Below, in pieces: positions 29,155 to 39,041 of a stretch of 64,000 nucleotides of DNA. The position numbers and the translations under genes are program-made. The first letter of the stretch is position 1. Every line of letters begins with the position of its first letter. Source of the stretch: Proteiniphilum propionicum (GTDB lineage: Bacteria > Bacteroidota > Bacteroidia > Bacteroidales > Dysgonomonadaceae); the NCBI RefSeq assembly GCF_022267555.1, contig NZ_CP073586.1, positions 3,514,501 to 3,578,500 of the forward strand, read 5' to 3'. The notes under the pieces were generated by a model. That model was given only the letters and a program-made list of their open reading frames with translations, was not told where the DNA came from and did not search any database.

Positions 29155-29243
29155 GATTATTTTATTTTTCTTTTATGATGTATGTAGCTCGCATGTTATC
29201 ATGTTCTTGAGTGGAAACGATTCACATGCCCGTTTCATACGAT
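29155..29243 (-). repeat. Duplicated leader element, copy A (upstream of the isomerase gene)
   Basis: This is the partner of 26545-26633. The embedded frame is intact here: 21 codons from ATG at 29238 to TAA at 29173, ending 20 bases before the lipoprotein ATG. A GAAACG...CGTTTC inverted repeat lies at its 5' end. Function is unknown; it could be a leader peptide, an operator region or simply a duplication. Confidence 0.65.
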
Positions 29244-29311
29244 TATTTTTATTTTCAAAGTAAAACAGGGGGGCCGGGTTTTCAGCCCCTCCCCCTTGAA
29301 TTGGTCCGGAT

Positions 29312-30829
29312 TTAAATTTCAGGCATCAGTGGCAGCGTGAAGCCGTTTTGGTATGTATGCCTTATCCACTCGTTTGCCATCTCCAGGGCGTTGAATTCGG
29401 CAAACCGGCGGTCGAACTTCGGATCCCCGTCTATCACCGCGTACTCATCCACCGTTACAATCTTTATCTTGTCCGTAGGGGAAATGTTTGTGAACTTCAT
29501 ATTTTCACCGTCCCACTTTAATTCCCGGTGCAACCCGTGTAATCCGGAGAGCCTGGTTGCCAGGACACCCATCACTACCATCTCGTTGAAAGGTCCCGAG
29601 AACTGGAAGTTGGACGAAGACTCCCTCCTGCTATTGGCGGGCTCCTTGCATGCCCTTATCCAGTCCTGTTCGTGGGCATCGGTAGCCCAAATATTTCCGT
29701 TTCCCCCCTTGACCCTGGGAATAGTGGGCTCGGGCTGTTTAAAGTCTGCCATCAGGGATGTGGGCAGGAGCGTCGGATTCATACCGTAACATCCTGTCAT
29801 TATTTTCCCCTTTGTTCCCACTAAGATGATACCTCCGTTTTCATCCCCCATCATTTCGCCATCTTTCAATTCTTCCGGACGGTCGGGAACCAACCCGCCA
29901 TCGTACCAGTAAACAGTTAATTCGGGCATTTCTACTTTTCCCTTAGGTGGCCGTGCCGGGAACTTATAAGTGACTTTTTGAGCCTGTGGCGGTGAATAAA
30001 GGTTTGAGAGTGTTGAGCTGGCCTCAACGCTAACTGGATACTTCAAATCCAATGCCCAGTATAGCGGGTCCATGATGTGACAGGCCATATCACCCAGGGC
30101 GCCTGTACCGAAATCCCAGAAACCGCGCCAGTTCCATGGCGTGTATGCCGGGTCGTAAGGCCGTTTTGCGGCCGGCCCGATGAACAAATCCCAGTCGAGG
30201 GTCGCAGGAACGGGAACACCCCCCTTTGGTTCGGCCAGCCCTTGCGGCCATATTGGGCGGTCTGTCCAGCAGTGAGCCTCGTAGACGTCGCCAATGACGC
30301 CCGACTCGACCCACTCTGCCACTTGCCGGCACCAGTCGAACGAGTTGCCCTGGTTACCCATCTGGGTGGCAACCTTGTGCTTTTTTGCCAGCCTGGTAAG
30401 CAGCCTGGATTCATACACGCTGTGTGTCAGCGGTTTTTGCACGTAGGTGTGTTTCCCTGAAGTGATGGCATGAGCAGCCACTCCCGCGTGTGTGTGATCG
30501 GGCGTTGCCACCATGATTGCATCTATGGTGTTACCCATTTTGTCGAACATCTCCCGCCAGTCTTTAAACTGCCTGGCCTTGGGATAATCGCTGAATGTCT
30601 TTGCGGCATATTTCCAGTCCACGTCGCAAAGGGCAACGATGTTCTCCGTCTTCATGTTCGCCAGGTTGCGGCGTCCCATCCCGCCAACGCCAACGCCCGC
30701 GATGTTGAGCTTGTCGCTGGGAGCCATATGCCCGAATGATTTACCTAATATGCTGTTAGGTACGATAGTCAGCCCGGCGGCGCCTGCCGCAGCTGTTTTT
30801 AAAAATTTTCTTCGTGAATAGATTGTCAT
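29312..30829 (-). CDS. Gfo/Idh/MocA-family oxidoreductase with Tat signal
   Basis: This 505-residue NAD(P)-dependent oxidoreductase begins with a twin-arginine signal (SRRKFLKTAAAGAAGLTIVP), so it should be exported folded with its cofactor. The Rossmann domain follows (GVGVGGMGRRNL, about 45-57), then VATPDHTHA and the catalytic-region segment EKP-like VQKPLTHSV. Exported Gfo/Idh proteins in Bacteroidota are often tied to oxidation of sugars to keto-sugars, together with isomerase-like partners, as in this pair. The stretch is visibly richer in G+C than the ribokinase side. An IS element ends 35 bases upstream of the start. Confidence 0.85.
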   Translation of the reverse strand: MTIYSRRKFLKTAAAGAAGLTIVPNSILGKSFGHMAPSDKLNIAGVGVGGMGRRNLANMKTENIVALCDVDWKYAAKTFSDYPKARQFKDWREMFDKMGNTIDAIMVATPDHTHAGVAAHAITSGKHTYVQKPLTHSVYESRLLTRLAKKHKVATQMGNQGNSFDWCRQVAEWVESGVIGDVYEAHCWTDRPIWPQGLAEPKGGVPVPATLDWDLFIGPAAKRPYDPAYTPWNWRGFWDFGTGALGDMACHIMDPLYWALDLKYPVSVEASSTLSNLYSPPQAQKVTYKFPARPPKGKVEMPELTVYWYDGGLVPDRPEELKDGEMMGDENGGIILVGTKGKIMTGCYGMNPTLLPTSLMADFKQPEPTIPRVKGGNGNIWATDAHEQDWIRACKEPANSRRESSSNFQFSGPFNEMVVMGVLATRLSGLHGLHRELKWDGENMKFTNISPTDKIKIVTVDEYAVIDGDPKFDRRFAEFNALEMANEWIRHTYQNGFTLPLMPEI

Positions 30830-30857
30830 AGGATATCTGTTAATTATTTAACTTTCA

Positions 30858-30864
30858 AATGTAT
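30858..30864. repeat. Left target-site duplication of the IS element
   Basis: AATGTAT directly precedes the left terminal inverted repeat and is repeated at 32753-32759. Confidence 0.85.
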
Positions 30865-32752
30865 GAGTCTGCTCTGAAAACCCCATTTTTTCAAATTGCT
30901 GAAAAATGAAGTTTAACCGGACAAATGTGATTGTTTTTATTAATTGAAAGTATGTTTACAATAATATACATATTGAAACATAAATTAATTATATATTGTG
31001 GCAGTTTTTGCCAAAAAAGCGCTCTTTGACTTATTCGCGTCATATAATTCACTATCCTGACGAAGTTTATCCACAACGAGCGGGAGTATGCCCATAGTTT
31101 GTGCTTGGCAAGTGACCTGTAACGGCTCTTGTCATTCGGGTAATGGTATCCTAACTGGAAAATGCTTGCTTCGACATTGTTCCTGATATTTTTTTCATCT
31201 ATCGGGATATCGTCCAATTTCTTCCTCAGAGCGGCAGCCCTGAGGTTATCCTCATCGAAGTAGCGGTATTTTCCTTCTTCAGTCTTGATCCTCCATTTCC
31301 TCTGTGTTTTGTCTTTGCGGAGTTTTACCCGTTGTGCCTGTATTGTTGTTCCTGTTTTGTTGTCGGTTACTATTAAATTGATTTCATTCTGTTCGTCCAA
31401 ACGGATGTCATATCTCGGTGCGGGGCCTTGCATGCCTGTGAGTATCAGCTCGATGCCATTTTTTATCGCTTTGGCAATACTCCTGATTATCAGCACTGTG
31501 GTAAGCCCCGTCGGCATATACTTTCTCTATTTTGTCGGATATTATTTCCTGTGTCCGATCCAGGGCTTGTTCAAGGAAGCCGTTGTCCGGAGCCGATGCC
31601 ACCGTTACCTCGGTATCGGTTATCAGGTTCAATGCCGTATCTTTGTCATCTCCCGGTTGGTCGCATGTCTCGGTGACGTTCACCGAATACCCTTTGACCT
31701 TGTTGCCGTCTTTGTCACGGTAATGGCAGTCGGTGTCATGGGGTGACTGTATGGATTTGGCGCTGACTTTCTCCTTTTCCAGAGGAACGACAGTTTTGTC
31801 CCTGCCAACCGAGTATTGTTGTTCGAAAACCGCTTTAAGGGTCTGGTAATGACCATAGTCATGCTTCTTGAAGAGCCCTATAAAACGGTACATCAGTTTG
31901 CCCAGTTCAACGAACCTGGCATCAACCTCGGCCTTTGTACTGCGGTACACCACCTTGTTGCCCGTTTCACCCTGTATGCTTTCGATAAGGGAAAACATCT
32001 CTTTGGACAGGCTCTTATTGAAGATATGTTCCTCCCTTTCATTGATAAACAGACGCAGGGTTTCATGAATCAACTCGTAACGGGAGTACCAGGCGATATT
32101 GCTGCCGACCAGTTTACTGTCCATGCGCACCTGCTTGCCGCTCACCTCAAACTCCAATAGCTGGTCACGGGTGATTTGCCCCTGGCACTTTTTGAACAGG
32201 TCTTCGCCGTGTTCCCTTGCATAGTCAACCAGATTGCGACGGAAAAGGTAGTAAGTGGATGAAACAGGCTCAGCGTCCTCTAACGACATCAGACCCAGAG
32301 CACTGCGAACAAGTAAATTGTATGCGCAGTTCTCAAACAATTGTGCGTCGCTCCATCCCTGGCCTTCCTTGAGGATCATCATACCGACCAAAATACGGAT
32401 AGAGGCATTAGGAGCCCCCGTTCCATTAGAATAAAGTGGTCTGAAAATAGACTCATCCACACGCATTACAACATGGTTTCGGAACCGGTTATGCCAGGAG
32501 TCATTTTTTAGGTATTCTTTCTTCTTAGAGTCTCTGAAGTACTCCGTCGGTGATGAAAAAATGCCCAATTGAGGGTTTTCGTCCGATTTTTTGAACATAT
32601 TATACAGTTTTAAGCCCTACTAAGGTAGTGAATAATAGCTATATACGCAAATATTTCAAAGAACTTTTCAGGTGAAATTTACCTGATTTATAAAATTTAT
32701 TGTACAAAAAATTTTAAACTAAATTATCACTCCGACTTTTCGGAGCGGACTC
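30865..32752 (-). mobile_element. IS1182-like insertion sequence, 1,888 bp, with 7-bp target duplication
   Basis: The ends are imperfect inverted repeats: GAGTCTGCTCTGAAAA inward from 30865 and GAGTCCGCTCCGAAAA inward from 32752 match at 14 of 16 positions. Both ends are flanked by AATGTAT. The only gene inside is a DDE transposase of the IS1182 type, which carries a frameshift. Insertion lies between the surface glycan-binding protein gene and the Gfo/Idh gene. The untouched duplication suggests a fairly recent insertion. Confidence 0.9.
30891..32598 (-). pseudogene. IS1182-family transposase, frameshifted
   Basis: The first frame (from 32598) has the N-terminal DUF772-like region PNASIRILVGMMILKE...PVSSTYYLFRRNLVD, the catalytic-core start MDSKLVGSNIAW and the second Asp region VYADGAYHSADNQEY. 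The second frame (ending at 30891) continues from KNGIELILTGMQGPAPRYD to the C-terminus. A run of six T at 31459-31464 (A on the coding strand) explains the break: five would give DKNGIEL in one frame. Together they encode about 569 residues, normal for the family. The shift needed is +1, so it is not a simple -1 programmed slip. The copy is probably inactive unless the extra base is a sequence error. Confidence 0.85.
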
Positions 32753-32759
32753 AATGTAT
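32753..32759. repeat. Right target-site duplication of the IS element
   Basis: AATGTAT directly follows the right terminal inverted repeat, matching 30858-30864 exactly. Confidence 0.85.
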
Positions 32760-32806
32760 TGTAATAACAACTAAATCTTGAGACCACAAACAAATTAAGA
32801 ATAAAA

Positions 32807-33940
32807 TTAATCACCCTTTTTAAATACGCGAATATTATCAAAAGAAAAATTACGAGCAATATTCGGATCAATCTCTAGACGCATATTAAAAGAATGGTAG
32901 TAATAGTTGTCCTTGTATGTACTCGACCGGTTTACAACAAAAGGTAAGGTAATGGTTTCCCATCTATTGAAGTTTTGAATAGTGAAATCTGTAGGCTTCC
33001 ATTCCATTGGAGCTGCGTCCCAGAACAGATAGCTGAGAATTCTGATTCTACCTTCAATAAACTGGTTAGCTGTTCTGAATTCACATTTTATCACATAATT
33101 CTGATAATTGTCAAGCATATCATCAGTGTAAGGTACACCACCCTTCTCTGCAATATACCACCAGCCCGAGTATGCTGAAGTATGGTCAATGCGCAGAAAA
33201 TTTCCACTCAAACGTTGTTTATCTGCCGGATCAGTAACAACATTAACTGGATTGCTTGGCATTAATTCATCAAAATCCATTATCATACACTCCCTGTCAT
33301 AATAACGTCCCGGGCAAACAGCCTCAACATTATACTTCAGACCTTTAACTTTTACTTTAATGTTCTTATCCACATCTTTAGGTACCTGAGCTGTTAAATA
33401 ATTATTGGCTGAAGAAATTACCTTACTTGTTTTTCCATTAAAATCCACAACAGCGTTTATTGAATTAATCTCATACAAAGAGAAGAAATCACCGTAAATC
33501 ATAATTGTATCACCAGGCTTTGTATATTCATTGAACATACGGTCTAGTTTAAGATCAGGCGCAAGTGCCTGAAACGGAATCTCCTGAATACCCAACTTAT
33601 TGTAGACATAGATTTTATTTGTTTCAATTACAGGAAGTTTTACCGGAATTTTCATATAAAGTATGTCATTTTCAGTATATACTTCCAGCATATCTACTCT
33701 CACGTCATTAATCAAAATTGAATCAATGTTATCTATGTCAAGGCCTGTACCATGAATCGCAATAAAATCGCCTAATGCAGCCTTTGTGATAGTAGTACTT
33801 AAATCTTTTATCGTGGTTATCTTTGATAATGAAATTAAATCTACTTTTTCGCTATCAACTGAGCAAGAGGCAATTGTTAAAACAGATAATAATGCTCCAA
33901 TTAACCATGATAAACTCTTGGCGTAAATATTTTTTTTCAT
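32807..33940 (-). CDS. Surface glycan-binding lipoprotein with IPT/TIG-like domains
   Basis: This 377-residue lipoprotein (lipobox IASC, Cys26) follows SusD. Two immunoglobulin-like IPT/TIG segments are suggested at about 40-120 and 122-205. A C-terminal beta-sandwich (about 215-375), similar to the binding domain of SGBP-B proteins, has many aromatic residues (SGWWYIAEKGG, YLFWDAAPMEWKP). It most likely binds the target ligand on the cell surface and passes it to SusC/SusD. It lies 31 bases after susD. Ligand identity is not visible. Confidence 0.8.
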   Translation of the reverse strand: MKKNIYAKSLSWLIGALLSVLTIASCSVDSEKVDLISLSKITTIKDLSTTITKAALGDFIAIHGTGLDIDNIDSILINDVRVDMLEVYTENDILYMKIPVKLPVIETNKIYVYNKLGIQEIPFQALAPDLKLDRMFNEYTKPGDTIMIYGDFFSLYEINSINAVVDFNGKTSKVISSANNYLTAQVPKDVDKNIKVKVKGLKYNVEAVCPGRYYDRECMIMDFDELMPSNPVNVVTDPADKQRLSGNFLRIDHTSAYSGWWYIAEKGGVPYTDDMLDNYQNYVIKCEFRTANQFIEGRIRILSYLFWDAAPMEWKPTDFTIQNFNRWETITLPFVVNRSSTYKDNYYYHSFNMRLEIDPNIARNFSFDNIRVFKKGD

Positions 33941-33971
33941 AACTATTCGCTTTTGTCGTTAATAAATATAA

Positions 33972-35678
33972 TCACCATCCCGGATTATTGGTTTCGATAT
34001 AAGGATTTGCGTTTACCTCATTTGGTGGTAACGGAATCAACAGATGTTTCTGTTCACGCCTCTTGATAACTCCATTTTCGTCGGTTGTTCCAATAGCATT
34101 CATAACCTGCAAGTAGATACCCCAACGTATAAGGTCTGTTCTGCGATGGCCTTCGGCAGCTAACTCCTTTGCCCGTTCTTCCAGTATATAGGAACGAAAA
34201 GATTCCAGAGTAAATGGTTGTTTTTTATTCCTGTCGATAACTGTTGAACTATTATTACGTGTGTTTAATTGACTTATTATATTCAAAGCCTCTGCAGAAG
34301 GGCCGTTATTTACTTCATTATCTGCTTCGGCAAAGATTAGCAATGTTTCAGCGTAACGCATATATGGCCAGTTGAAATCTGTTCTATTACCATCGATAGG
34401 GGTAGTTACAGCCGTAAACTTCCTCAGTTTTGATCCATACAGATGTGCATCGTACCGCACAATATCGGTAGGGCTATATCCTTTTTCACCTTTTTTTACG
34501 TACACGCTATCTCGCTCAGGATAAAAGCAATATGTCATTTTCCCGGTCTCCTGGTTATATGAAAGAGGGACACGGTGCATGATTCCCCAGTTAATACGGT
34601 CATCATCCCAGTCATCAAAAGTTTGCAACCAATGATCTCTCTGAATATAATATCCACTACTCCAAACATTATTTTCATTTGCTCTCGGGTATCCCCAATA
34701 ATCTGATGTTATGTAATTATAATAGAGTGTCCCTTCTTTAATAGTTTGCAGACAGAATTGAAATTCAGGGCCATTTTTATATTCAGGACTCCATAATTGA
34801 CTTTGTGAAACTGCCAGCTGGAACTCATTATCGTTAATAACTTCCAATGCTTTCTCTCTCGCCAAACGATAATACTCTTTGGAGTCAAAAACTTCATATC
34901 CTGAAACCAGGTCTTTCTTGTGTGTAATAGCTTGTGGCATAAGACGAGACTTAGTTCCATCAGGATTGGTTACTGAACCAGGCCCTCCTTTCACAATAAT
35001 ATTACCGCTTTTCATTGAAGCAGAACCTATGGTTGCATAAACTTTGGCTAATAATGCTTTAGCTGTACCGCGACACACATGTCCTTTTTTATATTCAGAA
35101 TCAGTGCGAGGGATCAAAAGAGTCTCAGCCTCTTTTAAAGTTTCGATAATGTGTTCATAAACCTCTTTAACCGAAGACCTGGGTAGTTCAGGTACATTAC
35201 CTTCTCCAATAGATGTTTTAAACAGTGGTATTGGCCCATAAAACTGAACCAGTTGAAATTGTGACCATGCCTTTAAAAAACGGAGCTCACCCAAAGCATT
35301 GTTTTTTGTTTTTTCAGGAATGCCATTTATAAGGCTTACCAAATAATAATGATAATTAGCTCGGTGAATAGATTGACTGTAGTATTTGAAAAAATTATTG
35401 GCAGAGCCTGAATCATAAAAGTTCCCGGCACCAATCTCACCAAATGCCCAAGTAGGGCCTGTTTGGTAATCACAATCAAAGTTAACCAAATTATGGTAAT
35501 TACCCCATTCGAAAGGAAAGTCCAAAGTGAGGTAAGCTCCCGCAACCAATTGATCATAGCTACGTGCAGCTGCAACATCTTCACCTGAAACAAAAGTAAA
35601 GGTCTTTTCATCTAAGGAACACGCCCCTAATATAAATAAACTTATAGCATATACAGCTAATAATTTTGAGAGTTTCAT
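33972..35678 (-). CDS. SusD/RagB-family outer-membrane nutrient-binding lipoprotein
   Basis: The 568-residue protein has a lipoprotein signal (ILGAC, Cys20). It shows the alpha-helical SusD fold with TPR-like segments (YHYYLVSLINGIPE, LGELRFLKAWSQFQLVQFYGPIPL) and the typical C-terminal RRTDLIRWG...LLIPLPPNEVNANPYIETNNPGW. It caps the SusC barrel on the cell surface. The gene is 11 bases downstream of susC. Confidence 0.95.
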   Translation of the reverse strand: MKLSKLLAVYAISLFILGACSLDEKTFTFVSGEDVAAARSYDQLVAGAYLTLDFPFEWGNYHNLVNFDCDYQTGPTWAFGEIGAGNFYDSGSANNFFKYYSQSIHRANYHYYLVSLINGIPEKTKNNALGELRFLKAWSQFQLVQFYGPIPLFKTSIGEGNVPELPRSSVKEVYEHIIETLKEAETLLIPRTDSEYKKGHVCRGTAKALLAKVYATIGSASMKSGNIIVKGGPGSVTNPDGTKSRLMPQAITHKKDLVSGYEVFDSKEYYRLAREKALEVINDNEFQLAVSQSQLWSPEYKNGPEFQFCLQTIKEGTLYYNYITSDYWGYPRANENNVWSSGYYIQRDHWLQTFDDWDDDRINWGIMHRVPLSYNQETGKMTYCFYPERDSVYVKKGEKGYSPTDIVRYDAHLYGSKLRKFTAVTTPIDGNRTDFNWPYMRYAETLLIFAEADNEVNNGPSAEALNIISQLNTRNNSSTVIDRNKKQPFTLESFRSYILEERAKELAAEGHRRTDLIRWGIYLQVMNAIGTTDENGVIKRREQKHLLIPLPPNEVNANPYIETNNPGW

Positions 35679-35689
35679 ATTTTTACTTT

Positions 35690-38600
35690 TTAAAATGCTA
35701 ATTGAATACCAAAATTAAATGTGCGTGCACTTGGGTAGGATGCCAGGTCCACTCCTCTGCGTGACGCATCACTGCCGAAAGTGTTAACATCAGGATCATA
35801 CCAATCATATGAACTGATAGTAAACAAATTTGTTACACTGGAAACAAAGTTAATGGATTCAATATATTTGAAGGGAGGCGTCCACCTGTAACTTAGGCTG
35901 ACATTCTTACACCTCAAGTAAGAACCGTCTACCACATAGCGGTCAGAAGGCTTCATTGATCGCGTATAGGTTCCGTCTGAACGTGGCCACAAAGCATTTG
36001 CTCTGTTATCTGCTGTCCAGCGATTATCCCAAACAAACTTCGGCATATTATTACTGCCTGCCATCTCAAAACTCTTTAAATTAACATTAAGGATATCATT
36101 CCCATGTGTCCCTTGTAAAAAGAAGCTAAAAGTAAAATCTTTATAAATTAAAGTATTGGTTATACCGTATTGGTAGTCAGGATTGGTGTTTCCAATAATT
36201 GTCTTATCACGATCATCGATAACGGGATCATCATCCATGTTTTTGTATTTGACCTGTCCAACCATACTTTTAACTTTCGATGCACTTTCATTAGTATAAT
36301 ATCTGTCGGCTCTCACTTCTGCTTCATTATCATAGAAGCCATCTTCAACATAACCATACAGTGTTCCAATAGGATATCCATTCCTTCTTAAAAACATGCT
36401 TTCAATACCCCAGGCAACATCAGAGAACTGATCTGCATTTAATCCCTCTACCCTATTTTTGTTAAAAGAGATATTTGCATCAAATCTCCAAATAAAATCT
36501 TTTGTTTTTACCGGAATGAAATTTCCGCTTATTTCCAACCCTTTATTAATTACTGAACCGTAGTTGGAAGCAATTTCCGCGAATCCTGAACTCATTGGGA
36601 TCAACTTGTACTGTAACAGATCCGAAGTCTTTTTGTAATAAACATCAAAGACCAGATTTACACGGTTATTAAAAAAAGCAGCGTCTAAACCTAAATCATA
36701 CTGTATTGTCGTCTCCCACTTCAAATCGGGTGCAGCAGGGCCTCCCCAGCGATCTTCAGCCATGCCGCTTGTAAAAGTGCCATCAAATGGATAGTTAGAG
36801 GATACGAATCGAGAACGGGTTGCATATGCGTTTACGCCCTGATTACCGGTCTGTCCCGCACTAAACCGTAATTTCAAGTTATCAAAAAAGTTCAGTGATT
36901 TAATGAGCTCTTCGTCCGACAAACGCCATGCAATGGCCCCAGAATAGAAGTTGTTCCAGCGATTTAGTGAAGAAAGTCGGCTGGAGCCGTCACGACGCAT
37001 TGAAAATGTCAACAAATACCGATCCATGAGATTATAATTTGTACGGAACAGATAAGACATCAACTGAGATTGTCCTTTTCCACTACTGATCTCTTTTGCT
37101 CCGATAGCTGCATTAATGTCGTTATCTTCAGTATCATCAGAAGGAAAGTTCTTAGCATTCATAGATTTATTTTTCCACATAACTTTTTCATAAGTCAAAC
37201 CTAAAACAGCATTTACAGCATGAATACCAAATTTTTTATCGTAATTAAGTAAAGATTCGGTCGTTAAACTTTCGTATGCATTATCTGATTTAACTCCATA
37301 GCCGTTTGTTGGATATTGTCCCGAACCTGTCCAGCGATTATAGTACTGATTACGTTCATTAAAGCTATAACTATAACCAAAATTTTGACGGAACTTCAAC
37401 CAATCAGTAAATGTAAGCTCACCAAATCCTGAAGTAAAAGCAGAAACAGATTCCAGTAAGTTCTTTTCGGTATGGACAGTAAGGTACGGATTAGCCAATC
37501 CCGACGAGAAATCTTCAGAAAATCCGGAGTCCTTGCTTGGGTCAAATACCGGACGTGTTGGATTGAAAGATATTGCAGAAGCAATTACACCATAATTCTC
37601 ACTGTTTGTTCGTGCCAACCTGTTATCGGAACTTGTGAAACTAATGTTAGCTCCAATTTCCAGTAAATCGTTGACCTTACGAGTATTATTTGCACGTACT
37701 GAATAACGCTTGTAATATGAATTTACAATAACGCCCTGATTGTCCAAGTATCCACCTGAATACATGTAAGAGCCGTTTTTGTCACCTCCGGATACAGTAA
37801 GATTGTACTCTTTACTTATAGCTGTATGGAATATTTCATCTTGCCAGTTGGTCCCGTAAAACATCTGATCGTTAAGCAGAAAACCTGTTCTGAAATCATC
37901 AGGACTTGGTAAATATTCTCTTTTAACAACCACTTCTTCTCCCGTTTCGGGATCTTTCTCTATTGTTTCACTCCAGCGGCCAGGAAGAGGATAAGGCAAC
38001 TGAGAGGGATCCACGTACTCTTTTCCATCATACATATATCCATTAGTTACCAGCTCATTACGAAACTCAGCATATTCTGCCGCACTTAAAACGTCAATTG
38101 TTTTAACCGGATTAGATATACTTAAGTTTGAACTGAACTGTACTCTTGCTTTCCCCTCTTTCCCTGATTTGGTAGTAATAATAACTACTCCATTTGCTGC
38201 ACGTGAACCATAAATGGCTGTGGCTGATGCATCTTTTAAGACCTCAATAGATTGTATATCCTGTGGGCTGATCATGCTTAAAGGGTTGTTTTTCTGTTTC
38301 GTACCATAGTCAGTTGCCGGTGCTTCCCCAACAGAGAATGGCATTCCGTCAATAATATACAACGGCTCCGTGCTTGTTGTAAATGAGTTAGCTCCGCGAA
38401 TTTGAATATTGATCCCTGCTCCCGGTGCTCCATCAGCCTGAGAAACATTGACACCGGCCAGCTTTCCCTGTAAACCCTGATTAACACTTACCGGATTGGT
38501 TTTTAACAGGGCATCACCTGCCAGAGAAGATACAGCACCAGTCAAGTCCCTCTTTCTAACACTGCCATATCCAATTACGACCATCTCCTCAAGCAATTGA

Positions 38601-38932
38601 GTGTCTTCCTGCATAATAACATTAATAATGCTTCTATTTCTTACTAAAATCTCTTGAGTTCTGTAACCAACAAAAGAAAAAACCAAAGTAGCGTTCTCAT
38701 TCGCGTTAATTGAGTAATGCCCCTTGACATCTGTAACAGTACCCAAATTCATGTTTTTCACACGTACTGTTACACCGGTCATAGGCTCGCCCAATTCATC
38801 CATTACAATTCCTTCGATTCTGCCAGACTGAAACTGCTCCATATTTTCAGCCAGCAAATTATTAGGAATAGTCATTGATACTATTAGCAGTATCATTACG
38901 ACTCCTGACAAATAATTACACAATCTTTTCAT
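35690..38932 (-). CDS. SusC/RagA-family TonB-dependent outer-membrane transporter
   Basis: The 1,080-residue protein has a signal peptide and then a carboxypeptidase-regulatory-like domain (about 38-115, GRIEGIVMDELGEPMTGVTVRVKN). A plug domain comes next (LTGAVSSLAGDALLKTNPVSVNQGLQGKLAGVNV..., about 134-250), and then the 22-strand barrel ending in an aromatic residue (QLAF). It imports the ligand captured by SusD and the binding protein, powered by TonB/ExbBD. No N-terminal signalling extension is present, so the regulator is expected to sense another way. Confidence 0.95.
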   Translation of the reverse strand: MKRLCNYLSGVVMILLIVSMTIPNNLLAENMEQFQSGRIEGIVMDELGEPMTGVTVRVKNMNLGTVTDVKGHYSINANENATLVFSFVGYRTQEILVRNRSIINVIMQEDTQLLEEMVVIGYGSVRKRDLTGAVSSLAGDALLKTNPVSVNQGLQGKLAGVNVSQADGAPGAGINIQIRGANSFTTSTEPLYIIDGMPFSVGEAPATDYGTKQKNNPLSMISPQDIQSIEVLKDASATAIYGSRAANGVVIITTKSGKEGKARVQFSSNLSISNPVKTIDVLSAAEYAEFRNELVTNGYMYDGKEYVDPSQLPYPLPGRWSETIEKDPETGEEVVVKREYLPSPDDFRTGFLLNDQMFYGTNWQDEIFHTAISKEYNLTVSGGDKNGSYMYSGGYLDNQGVIVNSYYKRYSVRANNTRKVNDLLEIGANISFTSSDNRLARTNSENYGVIASAISFNPTRPVFDPSKDSGFSEDFSSGLANPYLTVHTEKNLLESVSAFTSGFGELTFTDWLKFRQNFGYSYSFNERNQYYNRWTGSGQYPTNGYGVKSDNAYESLTTESLLNYDKKFGIHAVNAVLGLTYEKVMWKNKSMNAKNFPSDDTEDNDINAAIGAKEISSGKGQSQLMSYLFRTNYNLMDRYLLTFSMRRDGSSRLSSLNRWNNFYSGAIAWRLSDEELIKSLNFFDNLKLRFSAGQTGNQGVNAYATRSRFVSSNYPFDGTFTSGMAEDRWGGPAAPDLKWETTIQYDLGLDAAFFNNRVNLVFDVYYKKTSDLLQYKLIPMSSGFAEIASNYGSVINKGLEISGNFIPVKTKDFIWRFDANISFNKNRVEGLNADQFSDVAWGIESMFLRRNGYPIGTLYGYVEDGFYDNEAEVRADRYYTNESASKVKSMVGQVKYKNMDDDPVIDDRDKTIIGNTNPDYQYGITNTLIYKDFTFSFFLQGTHGNDILNVNLKSFEMAGSNNMPKFVWDNRWTADNRANALWPRSDGTYTRSMKPSDRYVVDGSYLRCKNVSLSYRWTPPFKYIESINFVSSVTNLFTISSYDWYDPDVNTFGSDASRRGVDLASYPSARTFNFGIQLAF

Positions 38933-39041
38933 AAATTAATTTTTCAATAGATATATTTAAATATTTTACTCGCAAAAACAGATCCCTATCAATGCCGTAA
39001 CAGTCAGAAATCTTTTCCAGACTGCACTTTACTCCGATTTT

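Noticed and set aside
31455-31490. Programmed -1 frameshift in the transposase
   Set aside because: The second frame is +1 relative to the first, so slipping back one base on the A run would not join them.
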